Origin: Flavimaricola sp.
GTDB lineage: Bacteria > Pseudomonadota > Alphaproteobacteria > Rhodobacterales > Rhodobacteraceae
DNA: 50,101 nucleotides
NCBI GenBank assembly: GCA_029255105.1
Contig: JAQWWH010000070.1
Location: 1 to 50,101 of the forward strand
Reading direction: 5' to 3'
Position 1 is the first letter of the stretch; each line of letters starts with the position of its first letter. A model generated the notes under the pieces. The model was not told the origin of the DNA, did no database searches, and saw nothing but the letters and a program-made list of their open reading frames with translations. Below, in pieces: positions 36,849 through 45,483 of the stretch. A program made the translations under genes and the position numbers.

Positions 36849-37082
36849 ATGAGCGACGTCGCAGACCGTGTGCGCAAGATCGTTGTGGAGCACCTTGGTG
36901 TTGAAGAAGACAAGGTTGCCGAGAACGCTTCGTTCATCGACGACCTGGGCGCTGACAGCCTCGACACAGTCGAGCTTGTGATGGCATTCGAGGAAGAGTT
37001 CGGGATCGAGATCCCCGACGATGCCGCCGAAACCATCCAGACCTTCGGCGATGCAGTCAAGTTCATCTCGGAAGCACATTAA
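36849..37082 (+). CDS. acpP: acyl carrier protein
   Basis: 77-aa acidic carrier protein of fatty acid synthesis. The phosphopantetheine Ser is in [21 protein letters not shown] near residue 37, and the ending [13 protein letters not shown] is typical. Its product also supplies acyl chains to LuxI-type synthases. It has its own promoter and terminator although it lies between fabG and fabF. Confidence 0.98.
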   Translation: MSDVADRVRKIVVEHLGVEEDKVAENASFIDDLGADSLDTVELVMAFEEEFGIEIPDDAAETIQTFGDAVKFISEAH

Positions 37083-37111
37083 GCTCTGAGATCATCCACG
37101 ATAGTGGTGTG

Positions 37112-37140
37112 ACGGCGTCCTTCGGGGCGCCGTTTTCGTT
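37112..37140 (+). terminator. acpP intrinsic terminator with UUCG tetraloop
   Basis: 9-bp stem (37112-37120 with 37125-37133, one G-T pair) capped by TTCG and followed by TTTTCGTTT. Confidence 0.88.
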
Positions 37141-37232
37141 TCAGCCTTTCCCATCTGCGTGACTTCGCCCGTGTCCCGTTGATTTCATCCCGCCCCCCGT
37201 CACAGTGATCGTCAAACCTTGAGGAGGTCTTG

Positions 37233-37610
37233 ATGGTAAACGATAGACAATGGCCCGCCGGTGCGCTGTTGGCGGCGGCGCTGACGGTCTGGGCGGCGGG
37301 TCAGGCGGGGGTGACTGTCCGGTTGGGCGCCCATCCATTCTGGGCCCGCGAGGTCCCCCTGATGGGTCTTGTCCTTGCTGTCCCCATCGCCCTCGTCGGA
37401 TTTTGGCGGCCGGGTCTTCCCGGGTCGTTGGCCCTGGTTTGCCTCATCGCAGGGGCCGTTTCGGCCCGCCTTGGCAAGGCGGCTTTCGCGGCCTCCTATG
37501 CCGAAAACGCCCTAGCCGGCCAATTCTGGTTCTTTGGCTGGATTGTGTTAAGCGGCGGGGCGGTTGCCCTGATTGCGGTCGGTCTTGCTCGTCTGCGTCC
37601 TAGGGCCTGA
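37233..37610 (+). CDS. small hydrophobic membrane protein
   Basis: 125-aa protein with four predicted membrane segments (about residues 8-26, 40-58, 63-82, 97-118) and no recognised motif. The start is ATG 37233 (MVNDRQWPAG), with GAGGAGG 5 bases upstream. It lies between acpP and fabF on the same strand. Function unknown. Confidence 0.65.
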   Translation: MVNDRQWPAGALLAAALTVWAAGQAGVTVRLGAHPFWAREVPLMGLVLAVPIALVGFWRPGLPGSLALVCLIAGAVSARLGKAAFAASYAENALAGQFWFFGWIVLSGGAVALIAVGLARLRPRA

Positions 37611-37731
37611 CCGAACAGCCTGTCTTTTCTCCGGAACGTAGTTTTGCCGACGATGCCCGCCCGCTCTTGCCCCCGCGTTGACAAGCAAGGTATCAGGATT
37701 GGAACGGAATGAGCAGAGTTGGAGACGTGAC

Positions 37732-38991
37732 ATGCGTCGTATCGTCGTGACGGGCCTTGGTTTGGTGACACCCCTGGCGGATGGGGTCGAAGCCTCATGG
37801 GCCAAGCTTCTGGCAGGTGAATCAGGGGCCAAGCCGATTGCCCGCTTTGATGCCAGCGAATTGGCCACAACCTATGCCTGCGAAGTGCCCTTTGGCGACG
37901 GCACCAACGATACCTTCAACCCTGACCACTACATGGAGCCGAAGGACCAGCGAAAGGTCGATACCTTTATCCTTTTCGGCGTCGCGGCGGCCCAGCAGGC
38001 GATCGAGGATTCGGGCTGGATGCCGCAGGACCGCGAAGGCCAGATCCGCACCGGCGTCCTGATCGGGTCGGGTATCGGCGGTCTGAACTCTATCGCCAAC
38101 ACCGCGATCATGATGAAGGAAAAGGGCCCCCGCCGGGTGTCCCCGTTCTTTGTGCCCGGTGCCCTGATCAACCTGATCTCGGGTCAGGTGGGGATTCGTT
38201 ATGGCTTTAAAGGGCCGAACCATTCGGTCGTGACGGCCTGTTCGACAGGGGCCCATGCCATCGGCGATGCCGCCCGCCTGATCAAATACGGGGCGGCTGA
38301 CGTCATGGTCGCAGGCGGGGCAGAGGCCGCGATCTGCGAGATCGGGATTGCAGGCTTCAACGCTTGCAAGGCCCTATCCACCAAGCGTGCTGACGATCCA
38401 ACCAAGGCCAGCCGTCCCTATGACGCGGACCGCGACGGGTTCGTGATGGGCGAGGGGGCCGGGATCGTCGTTCTGGAGGAATACGAACACGCCAAGGCCC
38501 GTGGGGCCAAGATCTATGCCGAGGTGCTGGGCTATGGCATGTCGGGCGATGCCTATCACATAACCGCCCCCGCCGAAGACGGCGATGGGGCCGAACGGTC
38601 CATGGTGGCCGCGATCGAGGATGCTGGTCTAACCCCTGCCGACATCGACTACATCAACGCCCATGGGACATCGACCATGGCGGATGTGATCGAGCTTGCC
38701 GCGGTTGAGCGGATGCTGGGTGACGCGGCGGACAAGGTGACGATGTCCTCGACCAAATCGTCGACCGGCCACCTTCTGGGGGCCGCTGGCGCCATCGAGG
38801 CGATCTTTTCCATTCTGGCGATCCGCGATCAGGTCGCCCCGCCGACAATCAACCTTGATAACCCGGCTGTCGAAAGCAAGGTCAACCTTGCGCCCCACGT
38901 CAAGCAACCACGCAAGATCGACGTGGCCTTGTCCAACTCGTTCGGCTTTGGCGGGACCAATGCCAGCGTGATCTTTGGAGCTGTCCGCTGA
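37732..38991 (+). CDS. fabF: beta-ketoacyl-ACP synthase II
   Basis: 419-aa condensing enzyme of fatty acid elongation. The start is ATG 37732 (MRRIVVTGLGLVTPLADG). The catalytic triad is visible: Cys in VTACSTGAHAIGDA, His in NAHGTSTMADVIE and His in SSTKSSTGHLLGAAGA, with Gly-rich SNSFGFGGTNAS at the end. The TGA overlaps the mltG ATG by one base (TGATG). Confidence 0.97.
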   Translation: MRRIVVTGLGLVTPLADGVEASWAKLLAGESGAKPIARFDASELATTYACEVPFGDGTNDTFNPDHYMEPKDQRKVDTFILFGVAAAQQAIEDSGWMPQDREGQIRTGVLIGSGIGGLNSIANTAIMMKEKGPRRVSPFFVPGALINLISGQVGIRYGFKGPNHSVVTACSTGAHAIGDAARLIKYGAADVMVAGGAEAAICEIGIAGFNACKALSTKRADDPTKASRPYDADRDGFVMGEGAGIVVLEEYEHAKARGAKIYAEVLGYGMSGDAYHITAPAEDGDGAERSMVAAIEDAGLTPADIDYINAHGTSTMADVIELAAVERMLGDAADKVTMSSTKSSTGHLLGAAGAIEAIFSILAIRDQVAPPTINLDNPAVESKVNLAPHVKQPRKIDVALSNSFGFGGTNASVIFGAVR

Positions 38992-40154
38992 TGTGGAAAC
39001 ACGTTGCGTCGAACGCGCTGACATTCTTTATCGTGCTGCTGTTTCTGGCGGCCGGGGTCATCACGGTCGGCGCAAATCGCTATAGCTCGGAAGGGCCATT
39101 AGCCCAGGCGATCTGTCTGCGTGTCGAAAGCGGGTCAAACATGCGCCGGGTCAGCAATGACCTTGCGGGGCAGGGTGCTATTGCGTCCCCGGCGATCTTT
39201 CGCATCGGGGCGGACTATTCCGAGAAGTCGTCGCAGCTCAAGGCTGGTAGCTACCTGATCCCGGCGGGGGCGTCGATGGAGGGGATCGTTGATACGATCA
39301 CCCGTGGCGGTGCAAGTACCTGTGGGACGCAGGTGGTTTACACCGTTGGGATCACCGGCACTGTCGCCCGCGTCCGCGAGCTAGATCCTGCGACCAACCG
39401 CTTTGTCGAAGTCGTCCGGTTTGATCCACAAACCGAGGAGGCACCGGCAGAATATACTGAGGTTCGGGGCCAGAGTGATACCCAATACGCCATTCTGGTC
39501 GTCGAGGGCACGACGGTTTGGCAGGTCGTGAACGGTCTTAACTCTATCGAGATCCTTGAAGGTCAGATCACCGAACTACCGCCAGAAGGCACGCTTGCCC
39601 CCGACAGCTACGACGTACTTCCGGGGATGGAGGTTGCGACCCTTCTGGACCAGATGTCGGCGGCCCAGACCGCCCGTCTGGCCGAGGCCTGGGCCAACCG
39701 TGTGGATGGCCTGCCCTTCGACACGCCGGAAGAGGCGCTGATCCTTGCCTCAATCGTTGAAAAGGAAACCGGCGGCTATGACGAGGTCCGCACCGTGGCC
39801 AGCGTGTTCGAGAATCGCCTGCGCGCCGGGATGCGCCTGCAAACTGACCCCACGGTGATCTACGGTGTCACAGGGGGCGAGGGTGTACTGGGCCGTGGCC
39901 TGCGTCAAAGCGAGCTGCGCGCCGAAACGCCCTACAACACATATGTCATTGAGGGCCTGCCCCCCACGCCCATCGCAAACCCCGGTGTGGCCAGCATCGA
40001 GGCTGTCCTGAACCCCGAAGAGACCGACTACATTTTCTTTGTGGCCAAAACACTTGATCCTCGGGATGGTCATAACTTTGCGGTCACTCTGGACGAGCAT
40101 AACCGCAACGTGGCGATCTACCGCGCGCTTGAGGATGCGGCGGCGGACCAGTAG
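38991..40154 (+). CDS. mltG: endolytic transglycosylase MltG
   Basis: 387-aa inner-membrane enzyme that cuts nascent peptidoglycan strands and helps set glycan length. It has an N-terminal membrane anchor (about residues 8-28), a LysM-like region, and the YceG catalytic domain with Glu in LASIVEKETGGYDEVRTVAS followed by LQTDPTVIYGV and the ending NPGVASIEAVLNP. It is coupled to fabF by a one-base overlap, a familiar fabF-mltG pair in Proteobacteria. GTA genes begin 239 bases later. Confidence 0.95.
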   Translation: MWKHVASNALTFFIVLLFLAAGVITVGANRYSSEGPLAQAICLRVESGSNMRRVSNDLAGQGAIASPAIFRIGADYSEKSSQLKAGSYLIPAGASMEGIVDTITRGGASTCGTQVVYTVGITGTVARVRELDPATNRFVEVVRFDPQTEEAPAEYTEVRGQSDTQYAILVVEGTTVWQVVNGLNSIEILEGQITELPPEGTLAPDSYDVLPGMEVATLLDQMSAAQTARLAEAWANRVDGLPFDTPEEALILASIVEKETGGYDEVRTVASVFENRLRAGMRLQTDPTVIYGVTGGEGVLGRGLRQSELRAETPYNTYVIEGLPPTPIANPGVASIEAVLNPEETDYIFFVAKTLDPRDGHNFAVTLDEHNRNVAIYRALEDAAADQ

Positions 40155-40215
40155 GTCCGCTCGCCTCGTTTCCCATCCCCTCGTCCAGACCGGTCCCGAC
40201 CTGTGTCGCGTTGGG

Positions 40216-40254
40216 TTAACATACGCTGATGGGATCGTTCGTTAACAAACTGTA
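40216..40254 (+). promoter_or_regulatory. candidate GTA promoter region with two TTAAC sites
   Basis: In the 239-base gap before g1, TTAAC occurs at 40216-40220 and 40242-40246, 26 bases apart, and the second lies in CGTTAACAAACTGTA, shared with the luxI leader. A run of A/T (40247-40269) follows, unusual for this GC-rich region and a likely promoter core. A 12-codon ORF (ATG 40298 to TGA 40333) lies in the leader and could be chance. Confidence 0.45.
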
Positions 40255-40393
40255 AAACTTTATTTTTTCCGGTTTTAGGGGTAGGTTTCTCCCTCAGATG
40301 GCGGAGCTGTGTGCGGACGCCGGGTTTCTTTGAACCGGCCCTGACGCAACCGCCTTTCGCGGGTCGCAAGAACCCCAAACAGGCAGAGCAGAT

Positions 40394-40729
40394 ATGTATG
40401 ACACCAAGAACGCCGGGGGGCCGCCGGGCGATGACCCGTCGCGGCTGTTCGACGAAAGCCTCCTCTTGCTCAGCAGTGTGCGCGGCACGCTTGCGGGGCT
40501 GTTGGAAGACCTGATGTCCGGGAACGCCTCGGTCCTGAAAGACATCGCAAGCAAGCACGCCGAGCTGGAGACAGCCCTGAAACGTGCCTTTGAAACGGAG
40601 CAAAGGTTCAATGACTGGAATGCAAGACGAACAGGTGGAGTGGTCCCCGGCGAGGTCGATTTCGCAAGCGCCCGGAACGAGATCGGGTGCCGCCTGGCTC
40701 GCCTCCGCGCCTGCTGCGATCCAGGCTGA
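40394..40729 (+). CDS. GTA g1, terminase small subunit
   Basis: 111-aa helical, acidic N-terminus protein in the g1 position, which in RcGTA is the small terminase partner of g2 for random DNA packaging. Motif content is low: SLLLLSSVRGTLAGLLEDLMSGNASVLKDIASKH suggests a coiled helix pair. The final 119 bases overlap the start of g2 in another frame, if g2 begins at 40611. The upstream leader is 239 bases with a candidate promoter. Confidence 0.75.
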   Translation: MYDTKNAGGPPGDDPSRLFDESLLLLSSVRGTLAGLLEDLMSGNASVLKDIASKHAELETALKRAFETEQRFNDWNARRTGGVVPGEVDFASARNEIGCRLARLRACCDPG

Positions 40730-42020
40730 GTTTCTGGAAGGCCTGACAGAGGCCGAGATTCTGGCGCTGCCCTATCTGTTCGATTTCTGGGCCCTGCCGC
40801 ACCAGCTCCCCCCTGAGGGCGACTGGCGCACCTGGGTTCTGATGGGGGGCCGGGGGGCGGGCAAGACCCGGGCCGGGGCTGAATGGGTCCGGTCCATGGT
40901 CGAGGGCGACCGCCCCCGCGATCCCGGCCGGTCAAGGCGGGTGGCCCTAGTGGGCGAGACGATCGACCAGGCCCGCGAGGTGATGGTGTTTGGTGAAAGC
41001 GGCATTCTGGCCTGTTCGCCCCCTGACCGCCGCCCGGACTGGATCGCCGGCCGCAAGATGCTGGTCTGGCCCAATGGCGCGGTAGCGCAGGTGTTCTCTG
41101 CCCATGAGCCCGAGACCCTGCGCGGGCCGCAATTCGATCTGGTCTGGGCGGACGAGTTGGCGAAATGGAAACGCGGGGCCGAGACCTGGGACATGATCCA
41201 GTTCTGTCTGCGCCTTGGCGATGATCCCCGCGCCTGCGTGACGACAACCCCGCGCAATGCCCGGTCCCTGACCGATCTGCTGGACCAGCCGACGACGGCC
41301 CGCACCCATGCCCCGACCTATGCCAACCGGGCCAATCTGCCCGACGCCTTTCTGGATGAGGTCCGGCGGCGCTATGCGGGCACCCGTCAGGGCGCGCAAG
41401 AGCTGGATGGAATGCTTTTGTCGGATGCCGACGGGACGCTATGGCCCGGCCATCTGATTGCGGCCTGCCAGACCGACGACCTGCCGCAGTTCGACCGGAT
41501 CGTGGTGGCGGTCGATCCTTCGGTCAGTGCGGGCAAGGGATCGGACGAATGCGGTATCATCGTTGCGGGTGCCGTAACACAGGGCCCGCCCGAAAACTGG
41601 CGGGCCTGGGTCCTGGAGGATGCCACGGTCACGTCGGCCTCCCCCGTTCAATGGGCCAAGGCCGCTGTCGCCGCGATGGAGCGTCACAACGCCGACCGGC
41701 TGGTGGCCGAGGTCAATCAGGGCGGTGACCTTGTCCAGACGGTCCTGCGTCAGGTCGCCCCCACGGTGCCGTTCCGCGCCCTGCATGCCAGCCGGGGCAA
41801 GGTGGTTCGCGCTGAACCTGTCGCTGCGATCTACGAACAGGGCCGGGTGCACCACGTCCGCGGCCTGAGCCAGCTGGAAGAGCAGATGTCCCAGATGACG
41901 ACCCGCGGCTTTGACGGGTCAGGTTCGCCCGATCGGGTGGATGCCCTTGTCTGGGCGATTCACGAGCTGATCATCGAACCGGCCAAGACCTGGCAAAAGC
42001 CCCGTCTGCGTCTGCTTTAG
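40611..42020 (+). CDS. GTA g2, terminase large subunit
   Basis: 469-aa packaging motor. ATPase Walker A is GGRGAGKTRAGAEWV (about residues 83-97), Walker B FDLVWADELAKW, and the nuclease domain begins with VAVDPSVSAGKGSDECGI, whose Asp is a metal ligand. The start at ATG 40611 (MTGMQDEQVE) is the first with an upstream GGAG; a later start inside the overlap with g1 is possible because homologues often begin near AAWLASAPA. GTA terminases package about headful lengths of host DNA without specificity. Confidence 0.92.
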   Translation: MTGMQDEQVEWSPARSISQAPGTRSGAAWLASAPAAIQAEFLEGLTEAEILALPYLFDFWALPHQLPPEGDWRTWVLMGGRGAGKTRAGAEWVRSMVEGDRPRDPGRSRRVALVGETIDQAREVMVFGESGILACSPPDRRPDWIAGRKMLVWPNGAVAQVFSAHEPETLRGPQFDLVWADELAKWKRGAETWDMIQFCLRLGDDPRACVTTTPRNARSLTDLLDQPTTARTHAPTYANRANLPDAFLDEVRRRYAGTRQGAQELDGMLLSDADGTLWPGHLIAACQTDDLPQFDRIVVAVDPSVSAGKGSDECGIIVAGAVTQGPPENWRAWVLEDATVTSASPVQWAKAAVAAMERHNADRLVAEVNQGGDLVQTVLRQVAPTVPFRALHASRGKVVRAEPVAAIYEQGRVHHVRGLSQLEEQMSQMTTRGFDGSGSPDRVDALVWAIHELIIEPAKTWQKPRLRLL

Positions 42021-42135
42021 CCGACGGTGTTGCGTAGCGCGGGGGGCACCGTCCGGTGCTGTCAGCGCAGTTTAGGATCTTGGTGGCAAAGTGCCTTCAT
42101 CGACACCAGCCACCTTCGCCGACGAGGAGACGTGA

Positions 42136-43407
42136 ATGTTCGGATTTCGCAAACGGTCAGAGCCGACGCAGACGACGCTTCAGGTCGGGGCTCAGGCTCA
42201 GGTTAAGGCTCAGGCTCGGGCTCAGGCCCGGGCCGGGGGCTATGCCGATGGCCGCGCGCCCGAGACCAAGGCCTCGGGCGCTGGCGGGGTCATCGCCTGG
42301 GGTGGAGCCGGCCGCGTTGCCTGGAGCCCGCGTGACACGGTGTCCCTGACCAAGACCGGGTTTCTGGGCAATCCGGTCGGCTTTCGGGCGGTCAAGCTGA
42401 TTGCCGAGGCTGCGGCTGCCCTTCCCCTGATTTTGCAGGACCATGCCCGCCGCTATGACCGCCACCCGGTCCTTGACCTGATCGGTCGGCCCAATGGGGT
42501 GCAGGGGCGGGCCGAACTCCTTGAGGCGTTGTTTGGCCAGATCCTGTTGACCGGCAATGGCTATCTTGAGGGTGTTCGCCTTGATGAGGCCCGGGACATT
42601 CCGCAAGAGCTGCATGTCCTGCGCTCTGACCGGGTGTCGCTGATCCCCGGGGCAGACGGCTGGCCGGTCGCCTATGACTATACCGTGGGCGGTCGCAAAC
42701 ATCGGTTTGCCCTTGATGAGGGTCCGAGCCCGGTCTGCCATATCAAAAGCTTTCATCCCCAGGACGATCACTACGGCTTTTCCCCCTTGCAGGCCGCGGC
42801 CACGTCGGTGGATGTGCATAATGCCGCCGCCCGTTGGTCCAAGGCATTGCTGGACAATGCCGCCCGTCCCTCCGGGGCGATCGTCTATCGCGGGGCAGAC
42901 GGGCAGGCGGCGCTGAGCCAGGACCAGTACGACCGGCTTTTGGGCGAAATGGAAAGCCAGCATCAGGGCGCGCGCAATGCGGGCCGACCGATGCTGCTCG
43001 AAGGTGGGCTGGATTGGAAGCCGATGGGGTTTTCCCCCTCGGACATGGAATTTCAAAAGACCAAGGAGGCCGCCGCCCGCGAGATTGCCGTGGCCTTCGG
43101 GGTGCCCCCGATGATCCTTGGCTTCCCCGGTGACGCCACCTACGCCAACTACCAAGAGGCCAACCGCGCCTTTTACCGGCTGACGGTCCTGCCGATGGCG
43201 ACCCGTGTGACCAGCGCCATCGCGGATTGGCTGGGTGACTTTAGTGGAGAGCGGCTGGACCTGCGCCCCGATCTTGACCAGATCCCCGCCCTTGCCGCCG
43301 AGCGCGAGGTGCAGTGGCGCCGGATTGGCGAGGCGGGTTTTCTGACGGATGCCGAAAAGCGCGCCCTGTTGGGGTTGCCCAGTCTGGAGGTCGGCGATGC
43401 CGGATGA
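42136..43407 (+). CDS. GTA g3, phage portal protein
   Basis: 423-aa HK97-type portal through which DNA enters the capsid. Conserved blocks include FRAVKLIAEAAAALPLIL, LTGNGYLEGVRLDEA, HIKSFHPQDDHYGFSPLQAA and FGVPPMILGFPGDATYANYQEANRAFY. Residues about 15-34 are an Ala/Gln-rich insert from GGCTCA-type hexamer repeats at 42189-42236, not part of the usual portal. GAGGAGA precedes the ATG. It overlaps g3.5 by 11 bases. Confidence 0.93.
   Translation: MFGFRKRSEPTQTTLQVGAQAQVKAQARAQARAGGYADGRAPETKASGAGGVIAWGGAGRVAWSPRDTVSLTKTGFLGNPVGFRAVKLIAEAAAALPLILQDHARRYDRHPVLDLIGRPNGVQGRAELLEALFGQILLTGNGYLEGVRLDEARDIPQELHVLRSDRVSLIPGADGWPVAYDYTVGGRKHRFALDEGPSPVCHIKSFHPQDDHYGFSPLQAAATSVDVHNAAARWSKALLDNAARPSGAIVYRGADGQAALSQDQYDRLLGEMESQHQGARNAGRPMLLEGGLDWKPMGFSPSDMEFQKTKEAAAREIAVAFGVPPMILGFPGDATYANYQEANRAFYRLTVLPMATRVTSAIADWLGDFSGERLDLRPDLDQIPALAAEREVQWRRIGEAGFLTDAEKRALLGLPSLEVGDAG
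42189..42236 (+). repeat. hexanucleotide repeat in the portal gene
   Basis: Eight units related to GGCTCA (four exact: 42189, 42195, 42107 frame-equivalent at 42207-type positions not counted) give the low-complexity AQAQ-type stretch. Exact GGCTCA units are at 42189-42194, 42195-42200, 42107+100 = 42207-42212 region and 42219-42224; the others differ by one to three bases. Unit length keeps the reading frame. Confidence 0.7.
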
Positions 43408-43627
43408 CCATTATCGCCGGTCCGAAGCCTTTGCCTGCGCCCCCGGCCTCAAGATCGAGGCGCATGAGAGGCTGTCGGCTCTTCAGTTTGCCCAGCTGTC
43501 CCAGCAGATGGCCAAGATCGAAGACATGATCGAACGGCTGGAACGCCGTCTTTGGCTGACGGTCTACGGGGTGGTGGCGGTGATCCTGGCCCAGGCGTTT
43601 CAATCTGTCCTGACGGCGGCGCAATGA
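43397..43627 (+). CDS. GTA g3.5, head formation protein (rcc01685 family)
   Basis: 76-aa protein starting ATG 43397 (MPDDHYRRSEAFACAPGLKIE), between portal and protease. It has a helical stretch (SALQFAQLSQQMAKIEDMIERLERRLW, coiled coil about residues 28-54) and a C-terminal membrane segment (VYGVVAVILAQAFQSVL). Position and plan match the small GTA head protein of Rhodobacter capsulatus rcc01685. It overlaps the portal end and is coupled to the protease by ATGA. Confidence 0.8.
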   Translation: MPDDHYRRSEAFACAPGLKIEAHERLSALQFAQLSQQMAKIEDMIERLERRLWLTVYGVVAVILAQAFQSVLTAAQ

Positions 43628-44193
43628 AGGAGAAAGCGATGGAGCTGGAACATAAATTCGCCCGTCTCGGCGGGCCGGTAACGGTGACGGAGGTTGAAGG
43701 CGCAGGCACGGTGATCGAAGGCTATGCCTCTGTCTTTGGCTGTGTCGATCAGGGGCGTGATGTCGTCGACCCGGGCGCCTATGCCGCCTCGCTCGCCCGG
43801 CTGAAGGGCGCGGGGGGGCGGGTCAAGATGCTGTGGCAGCACGATCCAACCCAGCCCATCGGCGTCTGGGACGAAGTTCTCGAGGACGCCAAGGGCCTGT
43901 ATGTCAAGGGACGCATCCTGACCGATGTGGCCCGGGGCCGCGAGGCGGTGGCGCTGATTGGGGCAGGGGCCATTGATGGCCTGTCCATCGGTTACCGCAC
44001 CCTGAAGGCCCAGAAGGATGACAAGGGCCTGCGGCACCTGTCTGAGCTGGAGCTGTGGGAGGTGTCGCTTGTCACCTTTCCCATGCTTCCCGAGGCGCGG
44101 GTTGCGGCCAAGGGGGATGACCCCGAGGACCGGGCCTTGCGCGAACTGGCGGCCCTCTTTGCGGAGGCCCGCGCCCAACTGACCCGACCGTAA
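43624..44193 (+). CDS. GTA g4, HK97-family prohead protease
   Basis: 189-aa serine protease that trims the capsid protein during head maturation. The start ATG 43624 overlaps the g3.5 stop. Catalytic positions are visible: His in KMLWQHDPTQPIGV (about residue 77) and Ser in AIDGLSIGYRTL (about 124), with Glu in LELWEVSLVTFPM after it, as in the HK97 protease. GGAGG lies upstream. Length is typical. Confidence 0.93.
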   Translation: MKEKAMELEHKFARLGGPVTVTEVEGAGTVIEGYASVFGCVDQGRDVVDPGAYAASLARLKGAGGRVKMLWQHDPTQPIGVWDEVLEDAKGLYVKGRILTDVARGREAVALIGAGAIDGLSIGYRTLKAQKDDKGLRHLSELELWEVSLVTFPMLPEARVAAKGDDPEDRALRELAALFAEARAQLTRP

Positions 44194-44228
44194 GGCCGCG
44201 TCTTTACCATCATCGAGAGGATAGCTGG

Positions 44229-45392
44229 ATGAGCACAGCCGAGGCCAAGGCCCGGGCCGGGGAAGATCTGTCTCCGGCGGATGACCTGAAGCGCGCGATT
44301 GCGGGCTTCATGACCGAGATCAAGTCAAAACTCCAAGAGCAGGATGACCGCATGACCAAACTGGACCGCAAGACCATGTTCGCCGCCAAGCGCCCCGCGC
44401 TTGCACAGGCGACCGATATTGAAGCCCCGCACCAGAAGGCCTTTGGCGCCTACCTGCGTTCGGGCGATGACGACGGCCTGCGCGGTCTTGAGATCGAGGG
44501 CAAGGCGATGAGCACCGCCGTGGCCGCCGACGGGGGCTACCTTGTCGCCCCCCAGACCGCCGCCACCGTGCAAAACGTGCTGATGTCCGCCGCGTCGATC
44601 CGGGCCATCGCCAATGTCGTCAACGTCGATGCGACATCATACGACGTGTTGATAGACCGTGCCGATATCGGCGCAGGCTGGGCCAGCGAGACCGCTGCCA
44701 TGACCGAAACCGGCACCCCGGTGATCGAGCGGATTACCATCCCGCTGCATGAGTTGTCGGCCCTGCCCAAAACCTCGCAGCGCCTGCTGGACGACAGCGC
44801 CTTTGACATCGAAGGCTGGCTGGCGGGCCGTATCGCGGACAAGTTCGCCCGCTCGGAGGCGGCGGCCTTTGTCAACGGTGATGGGGCGGACAAGCCCAAG
44901 GGCTTTTTGACCTACACCAATATGGACAACGATAGCTGGAGCTGGGGCGGCCTTGGCTGGGTCCCGTCCGGTGCCGCCACGGCCCTGCTGAACGGCGATG
45001 CCATTGTCGATCTGGTCTATGCGCTGGGGGCCGAGTACCGGGCTGGCGCGACATTCGTCATGAACTCCAAAACCACCGGGGTCGTGCGCAAGCTCAAGGA
45101 CGCGGACGGCCGCTACCTGTGGTCGGACGGCCTGGCGGCAGGCGAACCGGCCCGACTGATGGGCTATCCGGTGCTGGTGGCCGAAGACATGCCCGACATT
45201 GCGGCAGGGGCCTTTCCCATTGCCTTTGGCAACTTTGCGGCTGGCTACACCATCGCCGAACGGCCCGACCTGCGGGTGTTGCGCGACCCCTTCTCGGCCA
45301 AGCCGCATGTCCTGTTCTACGCGACCAAGCGTGTTGGCGGGGCAGTCAGCGATTTCGCAGCGATCAAGCTGATGCAGATCGCCGCCTTCTAG
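44229..45392 (+). CDS. GTA g5, HK97-family major capsid protein
   Basis: 387-aa capsid precursor. Residues about 1-110 form the delta/scaffold region (coiled coil DLKRAIAGFMTEIKSKLQEQDDRMTKLDRK); the capsid fold begins near GGYLVAPQTAATVQNVL and contains AFVNGDGADKPKGFLTY and the ending FDAIKLMQIAAF-like (FAAIKLMQIAAF). In RcGTA the first about 100 residues are removed by g4. A perfect hairpin follows the stop, between g5 and g6. Confidence 0.96.
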   Translation: MSTAEAKARAGEDLSPADDLKRAIAGFMTEIKSKLQEQDDRMTKLDRKTMFAAKRPALAQATDIEAPHQKAFGAYLRSGDDDGLRGLEIEGKAMSTAVAADGGYLVAPQTAATVQNVLMSAASIRAIANVVNVDATSYDVLIDRADIGAGWASETAAMTETGTPVIERITIPLHELSALPKTSQRLLDDSAFDIEGWLAGRIADKFARSEAAAFVNGDGADKPKGFLTYTNMDNDSWSWGGLGWVPSGAATALLNGDAIVDLVYALGAEYRAGATFVMNSKTTGVVRKLKDADGRYLWSDGLAAGEPARLMGYPVLVAEDMPDIAAGAFPIAFGNFAAGYTIAERPDLRVLRDPFSAKPHVLFYATKRVGGAVSDFAAIKLMQIAAF

Positions 45393-45413
45393 GGCCGGCC
45401 CCAGGACAAACGC

Positions 45414-45439
45414 CCGGCCTCCGACCGATCGGAGGCCGG
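45414..45439 (+). terminator. 11-bp hairpin after the capsid gene
   Basis: Perfect stem (45414-45424 with 45429-45439, loop CCGA) in the only sizeable gap of the cluster. Without a T-tract it is likelier an mRNA stability or attenuation element, which would give capsid excess over tail proteins. Confidence 0.55.
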
Positions 45440-45483
45440 CGCACCCGGCCCATACGTGCATGAGCGAGAGGCGGAGGAATACC

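Noticed and set aside
40298..40333. GTA leader peptide gene
   Set aside because: Only 12 codons with a weak ribosome-binding site; not listed as a gene.
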